The notes under the pieces: model-generated
Told to the model about the DNA's origin: nothing
Database searches by the model: none
The model's input: only the letters and a program-made list of their open reading frames with translations
Assembly (NCBI RefSeq): GCF_000242615.2
Contig: NZ_KI912269.1
Location: 589,775 to 653,774 of the forward strand
Length of the DNA: 64,000 nt
Reading direction: 5' to 3'
Source: Holophaga foetida DSM 6591
GTDB taxonomy: Bacteria; Acidobacteriota; Holophagae; Holophagales; Holophagaceae
Position numbers and translations under genes: made by a program
Part shown: piece after piece, positions 40,619-52,524 of the stretch
Layout of the letters: the number at the start of each line of letters is the position of its first letter
Position numbering within the stretch: position 1 is the first letter of the stretch

Positions 40619-43600
40619 ATGAGTGGCCACGTCGGCTACGACCCCGATCACCCGACCCTGCTCCAGCGCATCATCCGCTTCTCGGCGGAGAACCGCTGGC
40701 TGGTCATCGCCGCCTCCCTGGTGCTGCTGGGCATGTCTTTCTGGACCATGCGAAACATCCCCATGGATGCCCTGCCGGACCTCAGCGATACCCAGGTCAT
40801 CGTCTACACCAAGTGGGACCGCAGCCCCGATATCGTCGAGGACCAGGTCACCTACCCCATCGTCACCAGCCTTTTGGGGGCGCCCAAGGTGAAGGCGGTG
40901 CGCGGCCTCTCGGACTTCGGCTTCTCCTACGTCTACGTGATCTTCGAGGACGGCACCGACATCTACTGGGCCCGCAGTCGGGTGCTGGAATATTTATCAA
41001 AGATTAATACCAATCTTCCCCAGGGGGTCCAGCCGTCCCTCGGCCCCGACGCCTCCTCCGTGGGCTGGGTCTACCAGTACGCCCTGGTGGACCGCTCCGG
41101 CAAGCACAGCTCGGATGAGCTGAGATCGCTTCAGGACTGGTTCCTGCGCTACGGCCTCCAGAGCACGCCAGGGGTGGCCGAAGTGGCCACCGTGGGCGGC
41201 CAGGCCCGGCAGTTCCAGGTCCAGGTCAATCCCACCAAACTGGCCTCCTACCGCATTCCCATCGATGCCGTCATCGCCGCCGTGAAGTCCGCCAATGTCG
41301 AAGGCGGCGGACGCCTCGTGGAATACAGCGGCCGGGAGTACATGGTCCGGGGCCGAGGCTACGTAAAGACCACCCAGGACCTTGAGCAGGCGGTATTGAA
41401 GGCTGAGAACGGCACCCCGGTCAGGCTTTCGGAGGTGGCCACCGTCACCCTGGGGCCCGAGATGCGCCGGGGACTCACGGACCTGGACGGCCACGGGGAC
41501 GTGGTGGGCGGCATCGTGGTCATGCGCCAGGGGGAGAACGCCCTGAACGTCATCGAGCGGGTGAAGACCAAGCTCGATGAATTGAAGCAGGGCCTGCCTC
41601 CCGGGGTGGAGATCATCACCACCTATGACCGCTCGGAACTGATCCACAACGCCATCAGGACCGTGGAGCACAAGCTCATCGAAGAGATGATCGTGGTCTC
41701 CATCATCATCCTGATCTTCCTCTGGCATATCCCCTCGGCCATCGTCCCCATCGTCACCATCCCCGTGAGCGTGGCCCTGGCCTTCATCCCGATGTACGGG
41801 ATCGGCCAGAACGCCAACCTCATGAGCCTGGCGGGCATCGCCATCTCCATCGGCGTGCTGGTGGACGGGGCCATCGTGGAGGTGGAGAACGCCTACAAGA
41901 AGATCGAGAAATGGATCGAGGCGGGCAAGCCCGGAAGCTTCCACCAGGTACGCCTCGAGGCCCTGATGGAAGTGGGCCCCTCGGTCTTCTTCTCCCTCCT
42001 GGTGGTGGCGGTGAGCTTCCTGCCCATCTTCACCCTCCTGGACCAGGAGGGGCGGCTCTTCAAGCCCCTGGCCTTCTCCAAGAACTTCGCCATGGCCATC
42101 GCCGCCCTCCTGGCCCTGACCCTGGACCCCGCCCTGCGGATGATCTTCGCCCGGGTGGAGCCCTTCATGTTCAAGCCGAAATGGCTGGCCTGGAGCCTCA
42201 CCCAGGTGGTGGTGGGCAAGTACTATGCTGAAGAAAAGCATCCCATCAGCGTCTTCCTCCACCGGATTTACGAGGCCCCCTGCCGCTTTGTGGTCCGGCA
42301 CGCCAAGGCCACCATCCTCGTCGCCGTGCTGCTGGTAATGGGAACCATCCCGGCCTTCCTGGCCCTGGGCAGCGAGTTCATGCCGCCCCTCAACGAGGGC
42401 ACCCTGCTCTACATGCCCTCCACACTGCCGGGATTGAGTCAAACAGAGGCCCAGCGCATCCTCCAGGTGCAGGATCGCCTGATCCGCACGGTGCCCGAGG
42501 TGGAGCGGGTCTTCGGCAAGGCGGGTCGCGCCGACACCGCCACGGACCCGGCCCCCTTCTCCATGATGGAGACGGTGATCGTCCTCAAGCCCGAGGACCA
42601 GTGGCGGGAGAAGCCCCGCTGGTTCAGTTCCTGGGCGCCGGGCTTCCTCAAGGCCATCCTGCGCCCCCTCTGGCGGGACCGCGTCACCCAGGAGGACATC
42701 GTCGCCGACCTGGACAAGGTCGTGCGCCTTCCGGCCATCCCTAACGCCTGGACCATGCCCATCAAGGCGCGGCAGGACATGCTGTCCACGGGCATCCGGA
42801 CCCCCGTGGGCCTCAAGATCAACGGAGCCGACCTGGAGACCATCCAGCGGGTGGCGGTGGAGGCCGAGCGCATCCTCCAGGGGGTGCCCGGCACTCGCAG
42901 CGCCTTTGCAGAAAGGACCGCCCAGGGCTACTTCCTGGACTTCGTGCTGAAGCGTGAGCAGTTGGCCCGCTACGGCCTCAGCGTGGAACAGGCCAACATG
43001 CTGGTGATGACCGCCATCGGCGGCGATAACCAGAGCACGGTCTACGATGGCCGGGCCCGCTACCCCGTGAACGTCCGCTACGCCCGGGACTACCGGGAGA
43101 CCCCGGACGCCCTGAAGCGGGTGCTCGTCCCCACCCCCACCGGCGCCCTGGTGCCCATGGAGGAGATCGCGGACCTGAACTGGGCCAGCGGCCCGGCCAT
43201 GATCCGGGATGAGAACGGCCAGATGATCGGCTATGTCCTGGTGGACTTCGACACCTCCAAGGTGGATGTGGGCACCTACGTCCACCGCGCCAAGGCCGCC
43301 GTGGAGAAGGAACTGAAGCTCCCGGCGGGCACCAGCCTCAGTTGGTCCGGGCAGTACGAGAACATGATCCGGGTGAAGGAGCGGCTAAAGGTCATCCTGC
43401 CCATCACCCTGGTGCTGATCTTCGGTCTGCTGTATGCCAACACCAGGAGCGCATTCAAGGCCTCGGTGGTCATGCTGGCGGTGCCCTTCAGCGCCATCGG
43501 GGCCTTCTGGCTCCTCTGGATCCTGGGCTACAACATGAGCATCGCAGTCTGGGTGGGCCTCATCGCCCTCATGGGCCTGGATGCCGAGACCGGGGTCTTC

Positions 43601-43933
43601 ATGCTCCTCTTCCTGGACCTCAGCCACGACGAGGCCAAGCGCGAGGGTCGCCTGAACACGCCCGCCGATCTGGTGGAAGCCATTATCCATGGGGCCGTGA
43701 AGCGGGTGCGCCCCAAGGCGATGACGGTCTTCGCCGCTTTCATGGGCCTGCTCCCCATCATGTGGAGCACCGGCACCGGGGCCGATGTCATGAAGCGCAT
43801 CGCCGCCCCCATGGTGGGCGGCCTGGCCACCAGCTTCCTGCTTGAACTGCTCGTCTACCCCGCCATCTACTACCTCTGGAAACGCCATGAGGTCGCAGAG
43901 GCATCTAACCCCCTGAAGGAGTCCTCATGCTGA
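40619..43933 (+). CDS. cusA: Heavy-metal efflux RND pump (CusA-like)
   Basis: About 1104 aa, the inner-membrane proton-driven pump. It starts MSGHVGYDPDHPTLLQRIIRFSAENRWLV, with PMDALPDLSDTQVIVYTKW and the HME-RND segments GISIGVLVDGAIVEVENAYKK and MSIAVWVGLIALMGLDAETGVFMLLFLDL. About 12 spans and two large periplasmic loops are present; Met-rich segments around the pore fit Cu(I)/Ag(I). No strong ribosome site is visible at 40619, possibly because the repeat upstream displaced it. Its last 7 nt overlap the next small gene. Confidence 0.93.
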   Translation: MSGHVGYDPDHPTLLQRIIRFSAENRWLVIAASLVLLGMSFWTMRNIPMDALPDLSDTQVIVYTKWDRSPDIVEDQVTYPIVTSLLGAPKVKAVRGLSDFGFSYVYVIFEDGTDIYWARSRVLEYLSKINTNLPQGVQPSLGPDASSVGWVYQYALVDRSGKHSSDELRSLQDWFLRYGLQSTPGVAEVATVGGQARQFQVQVNPTKLASYRIPIDAVIAAVKSANVEGGGRLVEYSGREYMVRGRGYVKTTQDLEQAVLKAENGTPVRLSEVATVTLGPEMRRGLTDLDGHGDVVGGIVVMRQGENALNVIERVKTKLDELKQGLPPGVEIITTYDRSELIHNAIRTVEHKLIEEMIVVSIIILIFLWHIPSAIVPIVTIPVSVALAFIPMYGIGQNANLMSLAGIAISIGVLVDGAIVEVENAYKKIEKWIEAGKPGSFHQVRLEALMEVGPSVFFSLLVVAVSFLPIFTLLDQEGRLFKPLAFSKNFAMAIAALLALTLDPALRMIFARVEPFMFKPKWLAWSLTQVVVGKYYAEEKHPISVFLHRIYEAPCRFVVRHAKATILVAVLLVMGTIPAFLALGSEFMPPLNEGTLLYMPSTLPGLSQTEAQRILQVQDRLIRTVPEVERVFGKAGRADTATDPAPFSMMETVIVLKPEDQWREKPRWFSSWAPGFLKAILRPLWRDRVTQEDIVADLDKVVRLPAIPNAWTMPIKARQDMLSTGIRTPVGLKINGADLETIQRVAVEAERILQGVPGTRSAFAERTAQGYFLDFVLKREQLARYGLSVEQANMLVMTAIGGDNQSTVYDGRARYPVNVRYARDYRETPDALKRVLVPTPTGALVPMEEIADLNWASGPAMIRDENGQMIGYVLVDFDTSKVDVGTYVHRAKAAVEKELKLPAGTSLSWSGQYENMIRVKERLKVILPITLVLIFGLLYANTRSAFKASVVMLAVPFSAIGAFWLLWILGYNMSIAVWVGLIALMGLDAETGVFMLLFLDLSHDEAKREGRLNTPADLVEAIIHGAVKRVRPKAMTVFAAFMGLLPIMWSTGTGADVMKRIAAPMVGGLATSFLLELLVYPAIYYLWKRHEVAEASNPLKESSC

Positions 43934-44154
43934 CCATGCTCATCACCGCCGCCCTCGTGGCAGCCCCCAGCGTCAAGCCCGCCACTAACACCGTCTGCCC
44001 CGTGGGCGGGGACAAGGTGAACGCCAAGAGCCAGAAGGTCGTGGTGCGCGGCCGGGAGTATTCCATCTGCTGCGCCGGGTGCGACAAGCTGCTCAAGGCC
44101 AACCCCGACAAGTATCTAGAGAAAGACGGAACCCCCAAGAACGCGAAGAAGTAG
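43927..44154 (+). CDS. Small exported YHS/TRASH-like metal-binding protein
   Basis: 75 aa. Signal peptide MLTMLITAALVAAPS; the mature part has CPVGGDKVNAKS and YSICCAGCDKLLKANPDKYLEK, the Cys pattern of YHS/TRASH-like domains. It begins 7 nt inside the end of the pump gene, so it is coupled to it. A periplasmic metal donor for the pump is a reasonable inference. Confidence 0.78.
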   Translation: MLTMLITAALVAAPSVKPATNTVCPVGGDKVNAKSQKVVVRGREYSICCAGCDKLLKANPDKYLEKDGTPKNAKK

Positions 44155-44187
44155 TCATACCATTTGGCGTTCAAGAGATCAGGCGGA

Positions 44188-44757
44188 TCATTTTTCTGCC
44201 GCCATATCGTTCTGAGCGGGACAGTAAGCCAGGATGTGGTAGCGCAGCCCGGCATGGGTGAATTCTCCCACGGGCTGCATACCCAAGCCCTTGGTGTGCA
44301 CCTCCATGGAATGGGGATTGTCCGCCGCAACAAAGACCACACCCACCTCAAAGCTTCCCTCCAGTTCCTGGTTGAGGCGAAGGAACATCCGTCGCAACAG
44401 GCCCTGTCCCCGGAAGGGGAGATCGATGCAGACGGGGCCGTAGAGGAATTTCCGCTGGGCGGAAAGAGGCTGCCCCTGGAAGATCACCCGATCAAAGGTA
44501 GCTGACATGGACCGGATGATGGGGGGGGTGTCACCCCAGTCGAAGCGGGAGGCGCACAGGAGGCCCAGCACCCGTCCCTGATCGCAGGCGACGATGATAC
44601 CCAGATCCTCCGCCATGGCGGTGATCTGCTCCAGGGAGAACCGGGCGGAGAGGAATCCCCGACTCCGTTCGGCAGGGGACAGGCTCTGGGCGTGGTAGGA
44701 CACGCTCAGTTCAAGGACTCCGCTGTAATCGGATGGGAGGGCGCGTCGAAGGTCCAT
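44188..44757 (-). CDS. GNAT-family N-acetyltransferase
   Basis: 189 aa with the acetyl-CoA loop LPFRGQGLLRRMFLRL (R-x-x-G-x-G type variant) and the following strand GVVFVAADNPHSMEVHTKGLGMQPVGEF, as in GNAT domains. Substrate unknown. It ends close to the metal-efflux operon on the opposite strand, and 36 nt separate it from the histidine kinase gene upstream on the same strand, so they may be cotranscribed. Confidence 0.75.
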   Translation of the reverse strand: MDLRRALPSDYSGVLELSVSYHAQSLSPAERSRGFLSARFSLEQITAMAEDLGIIVACDQGRVLGLLCASRFDWGDTPPIIRSMSATFDRVIFQGQPLSAQRKFLYGPVCIDLPFRGQGLLRRMFLRLNQELEGSFEVGVVFVAADNPHSMEVHTKGLGMQPVGEFTHAGLRYHILAYCPAQNDMAAEK

Positions 44758-44793
44758 GCGCTAGGAGAACATGAGCGGCCCCTCCAAGGGAAA

Positions 44794-47433
<2,640 letters not shown>

Positions 47434-47493
47434 CCAGAACCCCGCTGGCGGTACTATGCAGAACCTCAATATAGGGCCTTGGGATGATCCGAC

Positions 47494-48009
47494 TCAATCC
47501 TTGGGGGCGGTTTTCTGCAGGGCCTCCCGCTCGTCCTTGGGCAGCCGCCATATCCAGCGCCCCGTGGCGCGATCGAAGAGGTCGAAGAGGCAGAGCCAGT
47601 TCAGCAGACCCGCGACCATGATATAGGTGGCGCCGTATTCCTGGGTCAGGTTGCGGATGGGCTCGGTGCCGGTGCCGCCGAAGAGCCAAGCGAAGAGCCC
47701 GTAGATGGGCCCGGCACCGGCGGTGGCGGCGGCCCCAAGGGTGGGCATCCAGACCAGGGGAGCGAGCTGCGGAACGTAGACCCCGCCCTTGGGGAGCCCT
47801 CCCCCTCCGTAGTTCAATTGAAGGAAGGCCAGGAGACAGAAGACGGCGTAGACCCCGAAGAAGACCTTGGCCCGCCCCTTCTGGCCCAGCATCCAGTAGC
47901 CCGATCCGGGAATGATCCAGTTGGCGAGGATAGGCTTCCAGCATGCCTTCATGGCCTTCTGCTTGCGCAGCGGAAGGGGGAGGCTGGGGATGGGTGTCTC
48001 TTCACTCAT
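47494..48009 (-). CDS. Small integral membrane protein of unknown function
   Basis: 171 aa with about four hydrophobic segments and the motif NWIIPGSGYWMLGQKGRAKVFF near the N-terminus, which recalls acidobacterial DUF6677-type proteins; I am not certain of that assignment. It is 60 bp upstream of the histidine kinase on the same strand and divergent from pfkA. No function can be given. Confidence 0.65.
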   Translation of the reverse strand: MSEETPIPSLPLPLRKQKAMKACWKPILANWIIPGSGYWMLGQKGRAKVFFGVYAVFCLLAFLQLNYGGGGLPKGGVYVPQLAPLVWMPTLGAAATAGAGPIYGLFAWLFGGTGTEPIRNLTQEYGATYIMVAGLLNWLCLFDLFDRATGRWIWRLPKDEREALQKTAPKD

Positions 48010-48080
48010 GCCCCCAGATTAACCGGGGACTTGCGTACCGGGGAGGTGGTCCCACAATGCAGGAGTAATCCGGAGGCACC

Positions 48081-49193
48081 ATGTCCCAACCCAAGATCCG
48101 TCGCATCGCTGTCTGCACCGGAGGTGGGGACGCGCCGGGCCTCAATGCCGTCATCCGGGCCGTGGTGATCGCCGCCCTCAACCGCGGGTGGGAGTGCTAC
48201 GGCATCCGGGATGGGTTCAATGGCATCCTCTTCCCCGAGCGGTACGAAGATGGCGGAGTCCTGCGCCTGACCAAGGAGCGGGTCCGCGGCATCACCCATC
48301 TTGGCGGCACCATCCTGGGCACCACCAACCGGGGCAACCCCCTGCACTACCCCCTGCGGATGCCCGATGGAACGATCAAGGATGTGGACCGCACGGACGA
48401 GATTATCGAATACTTCGCCAAGAAGGAGCTGGATGCCCTGGTCTCCATCGGCGGCGACGGGAGCCTGACCATCGCCAACGTCCTCTGCCAGAAGGGTCTC
48501 CGGGTGGTGGGGGTGCCCAAGACCATCGACAACGACCTGGACAAGACGGCCACCACCTTCGGTTTCGATTCAGCAGTTTCCTTCGCCACAGAGTGCCTGG
48601 ATCGACTCCACTCCACCGCCGAGTCCCACCAGCGGGTCATGGTCGTGGAGGTCATGGGGCGCTATGCGGGCTGGATCGCCTTGAATGCGGGCATTTCCGG
48701 CGGCGCCCATGCGGTCCTGATCCCCGAAATCCCCTACAACCTGGAGAAGGTGGCCGCCCTGGTCCGGGACCGGGACAATGAGGGCCGCATGTATTCCATC
48801 GTCTGCGTGGCCGAGGGGGCCAAGGCCAACGGGGAGAACAACGCCCTGGTGGCCAAGGCGGAGGTCGGCCAGGCTGAACGCCTGGGAGGCATCGGAGAGC
48901 GGGTCGCCCGGGAGCTCCAGGAACTGACCGGCAAGGAAGCCCGCTGTGTCGTGCTGGGACACCTCCTCCGGGGAGGCTCCCCCACCTCCTTCGACCGTCT
49001 GGCCGCCCTTCGTTTCGGAACAGCCGCCGTGAGGGCCCTGGATGAGGGTTTCAGCGGGGTCATGGTTGCCCTGGCCCACCCCAACGTCAACTACGTGCCC
49101 CTGGAGGAGGTGGCCGGCCGCATGAAGAATGTGCCACTGGACTGCGACACCCTCCAGACCGCCCGGGATCTCGGAATCATCTTCGGCGATTGA
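48081..49193 (+). CDS. pfkA: 6-phosphofructokinase
   Basis: 370 aa glycolytic enzyme of the PFK-A superfamily. CTGGGDAPGLNAVIR is the donor-binding start, ISIGGDGSLTIA-type loop follows, and VPKTIDNDLDKTATTFGFDSAV holds the catalytic Asp of TIDND. VMVVEVMGRYAGWIAL and LGHLLRGGSPTSFDR bind fructose 6-phosphate. The GGDGS Gly is the ATP-type residue, while Lys in PKTIDND is the type seen in PPi-dependent enzymes, so the phosphoryl donor is not settled by sequence. Confidence 0.92.
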   Translation: MSQPKIRRIAVCTGGGDAPGLNAVIRAVVIAALNRGWECYGIRDGFNGILFPERYEDGGVLRLTKERVRGITHLGGTILGTTNRGNPLHYPLRMPDGTIKDVDRTDEIIEYFAKKELDALVSIGGDGSLTIANVLCQKGLRVVGVPKTIDNDLDKTATTFGFDSAVSFATECLDRLHSTAESHQRVMVVEVMGRYAGWIALNAGISGGAHAVLIPEIPYNLEKVAALVRDRDNEGRMYSIVCVAEGAKANGENNALVAKAEVGQAERLGGIGERVARELQELTGKEARCVVLGHLLRGGSPTSFDRLAALRFGTAAVRALDEGFSGVMVALAHPNVNYVPLEEVAGRMKNVPLDCDTLQTARDLGIIFGD

Positions 49194-49253
49194 TACGATT
49201 GACAGGAACTGTCCCGAGGGAGGATGCTGAACCACTTCTCTCGGAGACAATTC

Positions 49254-50267
49254 ATGGCAGTCGGCATCCAGACCGGAGGACTCGTCGATCGCGAACGGCT
49301 ACGCTTGGCCGTCCAACTGTTGAGGGAGGCGGGCCCCTCCGGCCTCACCAAGCACCAGCTCGCCCGTAAGCTTGGCAGCGTGAGCCTGCGAACCGTGGAT
49401 CGGGCCATCCAGCTCCTGGAGGAACAGGGGGCGAAGGTTGAGCGGATCCGCTCCGGCCGCCCCTCGGTCATCCACTTCCAGATGAAGAAGGGGCCGAGCT
49501 GGGACGAGAGCATCTCCACCGATGCCCGCCTTGCCCTGCGCCTGGCCGCCCTCATGCTCGCCCAGGGAGGGGCCCAGCTGTGGCAGGAGAAGATCGACGC
49601 CATTGAGCGGCTGGCCAGCGAACGCATGTCCAGCCGGGATCGCCGGGTCTTCCACCACCTCCAAAGCGCCGTACGGGTCCAGGGAGGGGTGGAGGATCCC
49701 GTGGAGTCCCCAGATGTCCTGGAGCCCATCCTGAAAGCCCTGGAGACGGGGAAATCCCTGTGGGTGGAGTACCGCTCGGCGGCCTCAGCCAAGCCCAAGG
49801 TTCACGAAGTGATACCCGCCGCCCTCACCCACGATCTCTACTCCGGCGGGGCATTCCTCCTGGCCTGGGAGCCAGGGAAACGAAAGGCCCTGAACCTGCG
49901 CCTGAGCCGCATCCTCCAGGCCAAGCCCCAGAAGGCCGCCGTCATGCCAGACCCCGAGGCCATCGAACGCGCCGCCCATTACCAGATCGGGGGCTGGCTC
50001 AGCACGGACGAACCCTTCGAAGTGCAGGTCCGCATCGAGGGAGCCAACTGGGTGCAGTCCATGAAGGAGGCCCCCCCCGCCCTCCCGGACTTCGACTTCA
50101 AGCCCGCCAAGGACGGCAAGAGCGCGATCGCCACCTTCAAGGCCAACCACCCCTCCGGCCCCGGACGCTGGATCCTCCAGTTCGGGGAGGCCGCCGAGGT
50201 GATCGCCCCCGAATGGCTGCGAACCGAGATCGCCGTGCGGCTCAAGAAGGCTCTGGAAAAGTATTGA
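49254..50267 (+). CDS. HTH-WYL transcriptional regulator
   Basis: About 337 aa. N-terminal helix-turn-helix (GPSGLTKHQLARKLGSVSLRTVDRAIQLLEEQG), then a helical linker, a WYL domain (WVEYRSAASAKPKVHEVIPAALTHDLYSGGAFLLAWEPGKRKALNLRLSRI split over two segments) and a WCX-like end (FEVQVRIEGANWVQSM, WILQFGEAAEVIAPEWLR). Start 49254 follows CGGAG; an ATG at 49224 directly abuts its GGGAGG and is less likely. Such regulators often respond to DNA damage or nucleotide ligands. Its C-terminal half resembles the HTH-less protein at 24318-25265. Confidence 0.82.
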   Translation: MAVGIQTGGLVDRERLRLAVQLLREAGPSGLTKHQLARKLGSVSLRTVDRAIQLLEEQGAKVERIRSGRPSVIHFQMKKGPSWDESISTDARLALRLAALMLAQGGAQLWQEKIDAIERLASERMSSRDRRVFHHLQSAVRVQGGVEDPVESPDVLEPILKALETGKSLWVEYRSAASAKPKVHEVIPAALTHDLYSGGAFLLAWEPGKRKALNLRLSRILQAKPQKAAVMPDPEAIERAAHYQIGGWLSTDEPFEVQVRIEGANWVQSMKEAPPALPDFDFKPAKDGKSAIATFKANHPSGPGRWILQFGEAAEVIAPEWLRTEIAVRLKKALEKY

Positions 50268-50273
50268 AAAAGA

Positions 50274-50392
50274 AGGAATTCCACCACAAAGACACCAAGA
50301 CACGAAGAAAACACCAAGAAAAGCAGGGGTAAGGATTTCCCTCCTTCCTTCGTGGTCCTTGGTGCCCTTTGTGCCTTCGTGGTGGAATTCCT
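50274..50392. repeat. Inverted repeat of CACCAAGA/CACGAAG units after the WYL regulator
   Basis: The outer ends are AAGGAATTCCACCAC (from about 50273) and GTGGTGGAATTCCT (to about 50392), perfectly complementary. Inner parts are runs of degenerate ACACCAAG/ACACGAAG units and their inverse (CTTCGTGGTCCTTGGTGCCC). It belongs with the repeat at 40471-40593. It lies between two convergent genes and could stop transcription from both. Confidence 0.8.
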
Positions 50393-50399
50393 CTTTCCG

Positions 50400-50918
50400 C
50401 TATTTCAGCCGGATCTGGCACCCCGCCACAGCCAAGTAGGCCTCGTCGGCCACTCTGGTGGTGGCCTGGGCGAGCCAGCCCGCCAGATCCCGGAAGCGGC
50501 GGGTCATGGGGTCCTCGGGAACGGGGGACCAGCCCACCTCGTTGCCCACGATGACGATGGGCCAGGGCGCCGCCTTGAAGGCTGCCAACTGCCCCTTCCA
50601 CGCCTCCAGGATGGCCTCGTCCGAAGCATCCATGCGCCAACCCAGCCACATGGTCAGGCAGTCCACCATCACCCCTGAAGGGGTGGGAGTCATGGTCTTC
50701 AGTTCCGCGGCCACATCCCCGGGAGCCTCCAGGGTCCGCCAAGTGTCTGGGCGCTCCGCCTGGTGCCGCCGCACCCGGTCCACCATCTCCTCATCCGATG
50801 GATCGGCCTTGTAGGTGGCCACATAGACCCCGAGGGGTCCCCAGCCGAGGGCCATGTCGAGGGCGAAGCGGCTCTTGCCACTCCGAACGGGTCCGGTGAC
50901 GAAGACAATTTTTCCCAT
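50400..50918 (-). CDS. cobU: Adenosylcobinamide kinase / adenosylcobinamide-phosphate guanylyltransferase
   Basis: 172 aa. P-loop GPVRSGKSRFALDMA (residues about 8-22), VYVATYKADPSDEEMVDRVRRHQAERPDTWRTLE including the catalytic His, and VMVDCLTMWLGW. It attaches GDP to adenosylcobinamide during cobalamin nucleotide-loop assembly. It is divergent from cobQ with 35 bp between starts, so both may share a control region. Confidence 0.92.
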   Translation of the reverse strand: MGKIVFVTGPVRSGKSRFALDMALGWGPLGVYVATYKADPSDEEMVDRVRRHQAERPDTWRTLEAPGDVAAELKTMTPTPSGVMVDCLTMWLGWRMDASDEAILEAWKGQLAAFKAAPWPIVIVGNEVGWSPVPEDPMTRRFRDLAGWLAQATTRVADEAYLAVAGCQIRLK

Positions 50919-50953
50919 AGCTCCAGGATGCCTGAACATATCAGGATGGAAAG

Positions 50954-52429
50954 ATGGCAAAAGCGATCTCCGTCCTTGGTTCCGCCTCCGATGTTGGCAA
51001 GAGTCTCGTTACCGCGGGTATCTGTCGGCTTCTGAAGGATTCCGGCTACGATGTGGCCCCATTCAAGTCCCAGAACATGGCCAACCAGGCCGGGGTGACC
51101 CCGGAAGGCCATGAGATGCCCAGGGCCCAGATTCTCCAGGCCAAGGCCTGCGGACTGGATCCCCACGTGGACATGGGCCCCGTGCTCATGAAGCCCGTGA
51201 GCCCCACCGGGGCCCAGATCATCGTCCTGGGGAAGGCCGTGGGCCAGCGGGAGGCCAAGGACTATTTCAAGGACACCTCCGAACTGGCCGCCATCGCCAT
51301 GGGAGCCCTGGATCGCCTTTCGGCGAAGCACCAGGTCATCGTCATGGAGGGAGCCGGGAGCCCCGTGGAGCTCAATCTGTGGTCCCGGGACTACGTGAAC
51401 CTCCGACCGGCCCGCCACGCCAACGCCGCCATCATCCTGGTGGTGGACATCCACAAGGGCGGCGTCTACGCCCAGGCCAAGGGCACCCTCGACCTCCTCC
51501 CGGCGGAGGATCGCGCCCGGGTAATGGGTCTGGTGGTGAACCGATTCAAGGGGGATCTCGCCCTCTTCGAGGAGGGGATTCCCCTCATGGAAGAGGTCTG
51601 TGGCACACCAGTGCTGGCGGTGCTGCCCCACCTGGACCACGGCCTGGACGAGGAGGATCGCCCCATCCGCATCCCCGTGGATCAGAAGCCCGAAGCGGGC
51701 CGCTTCCACGTCGGTGCCCTCCTGTCCCCCCGGGTGTCCAACACCGAGGACCTCCACCCCCTGCTTTCCGAACCCGACATCCAGCTCACCTGGATCACGG
51801 ACCCCAAGCTGGCCCTGGAGCAGGACCTCCTGATCCTGCCGGGCTCCAAGGCCACCATCGGCGATCTGGCCCATCACGCCTCTACGGGCATGGCCCAGGC
51901 GGTGCGGGACGCCCACGCCAAGGGCACCTGGGTCCTGGGGATCTGCGGCGGTTACCAGATGCTGGGCCGGGAACTCATCGATGAGGCCGGTAGCGAGGGC
52001 GGGCCCAACACCTGGGAGGGCCTGGGGATGCTCCCCACCCGCACCATCTTCCGCAGCGAGAAGCTCACCACGGAAAGCCGCTTCCAGAGCGCCTGGCCCG
52101 AGGCGGGGCACCCCCTCACGGGCTACGAGATCCACCAGGGGCGCACCGAGGCCCAGGGCGAGGGCGAGGCCCTGGCCCAGGGCGCCCAGGCCGACGCGGG
52201 GTGGCGTTCCGGCCACGCCGTGGGCTCCTATCTCCATGGCCTCCTGGCGGAGGATGCCTGGCGAGCCGCCTTCCTCAACCAGGTGCGCCAGTCCAGGGGC
52301 CTCGCCCTCCAGCCCATGAGGGCCTCGGACCCCCTGGAGATCCGTATCCAGCGCTGGGCCGAGCACCTCCAGCGCCATCTCCGGCCCGGGGCCTGGGAGA
52401 AGATCCTGCAGGTGGTCGGCCCCCGCTGA
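50954..52429 (+). CDS. cobQ: Cobyric acid synthase
   Basis: 491 aa. N-terminal ATP-binding SVLGSASDVGKSLVTAGICRLL and the substrate segment PFKSQNMANQAGVTPEGHEMPRAQ. The C-terminal class-I glutamine amidotransferase domain has catalytic Cys in LGICGGYQMLG and His near GSYLHGLLAED. It amidates adenosylcobyrinic a,c-diamide. With cobU it indicates cobamide synthesis or salvage, which would suit corrinoid methyltransferases if present elsewhere. Confidence 0.95.
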   Translation: MAKAISVLGSASDVGKSLVTAGICRLLKDSGYDVAPFKSQNMANQAGVTPEGHEMPRAQILQAKACGLDPHVDMGPVLMKPVSPTGAQIIVLGKAVGQREAKDYFKDTSELAAIAMGALDRLSAKHQVIVMEGAGSPVELNLWSRDYVNLRPARHANAAIILVVDIHKGGVYAQAKGTLDLLPAEDRARVMGLVVNRFKGDLALFEEGIPLMEEVCGTPVLAVLPHLDHGLDEEDRPIRIPVDQKPEAGRFHVGALLSPRVSNTEDLHPLLSEPDIQLTWITDPKLALEQDLLILPGSKATIGDLAHHASTGMAQAVRDAHAKGTWVLGICGGYQMLGRELIDEAGSEGGPNTWEGLGMLPTRTIFRSEKLTTESRFQSAWPEAGHPLTGYEIHQGRTEAQGEGEALAQGAQADAGWRSGHAVGSYLHGLLAEDAWRAAFLNQVRQSRGLALQPMRASDPLEIRIQRWAEHLQRHLRPGAWEKILQVVGPR

Positions 52430-52524
52430 ACCTCCTTTTCGCGGCAATCCAGCCCGGCAGGTGGATTCCCCTTTGCGTTCATCCAGCCCTGGGCCTACCC
52501 TATCTGCCGAAGCAGGGAGGGTCC

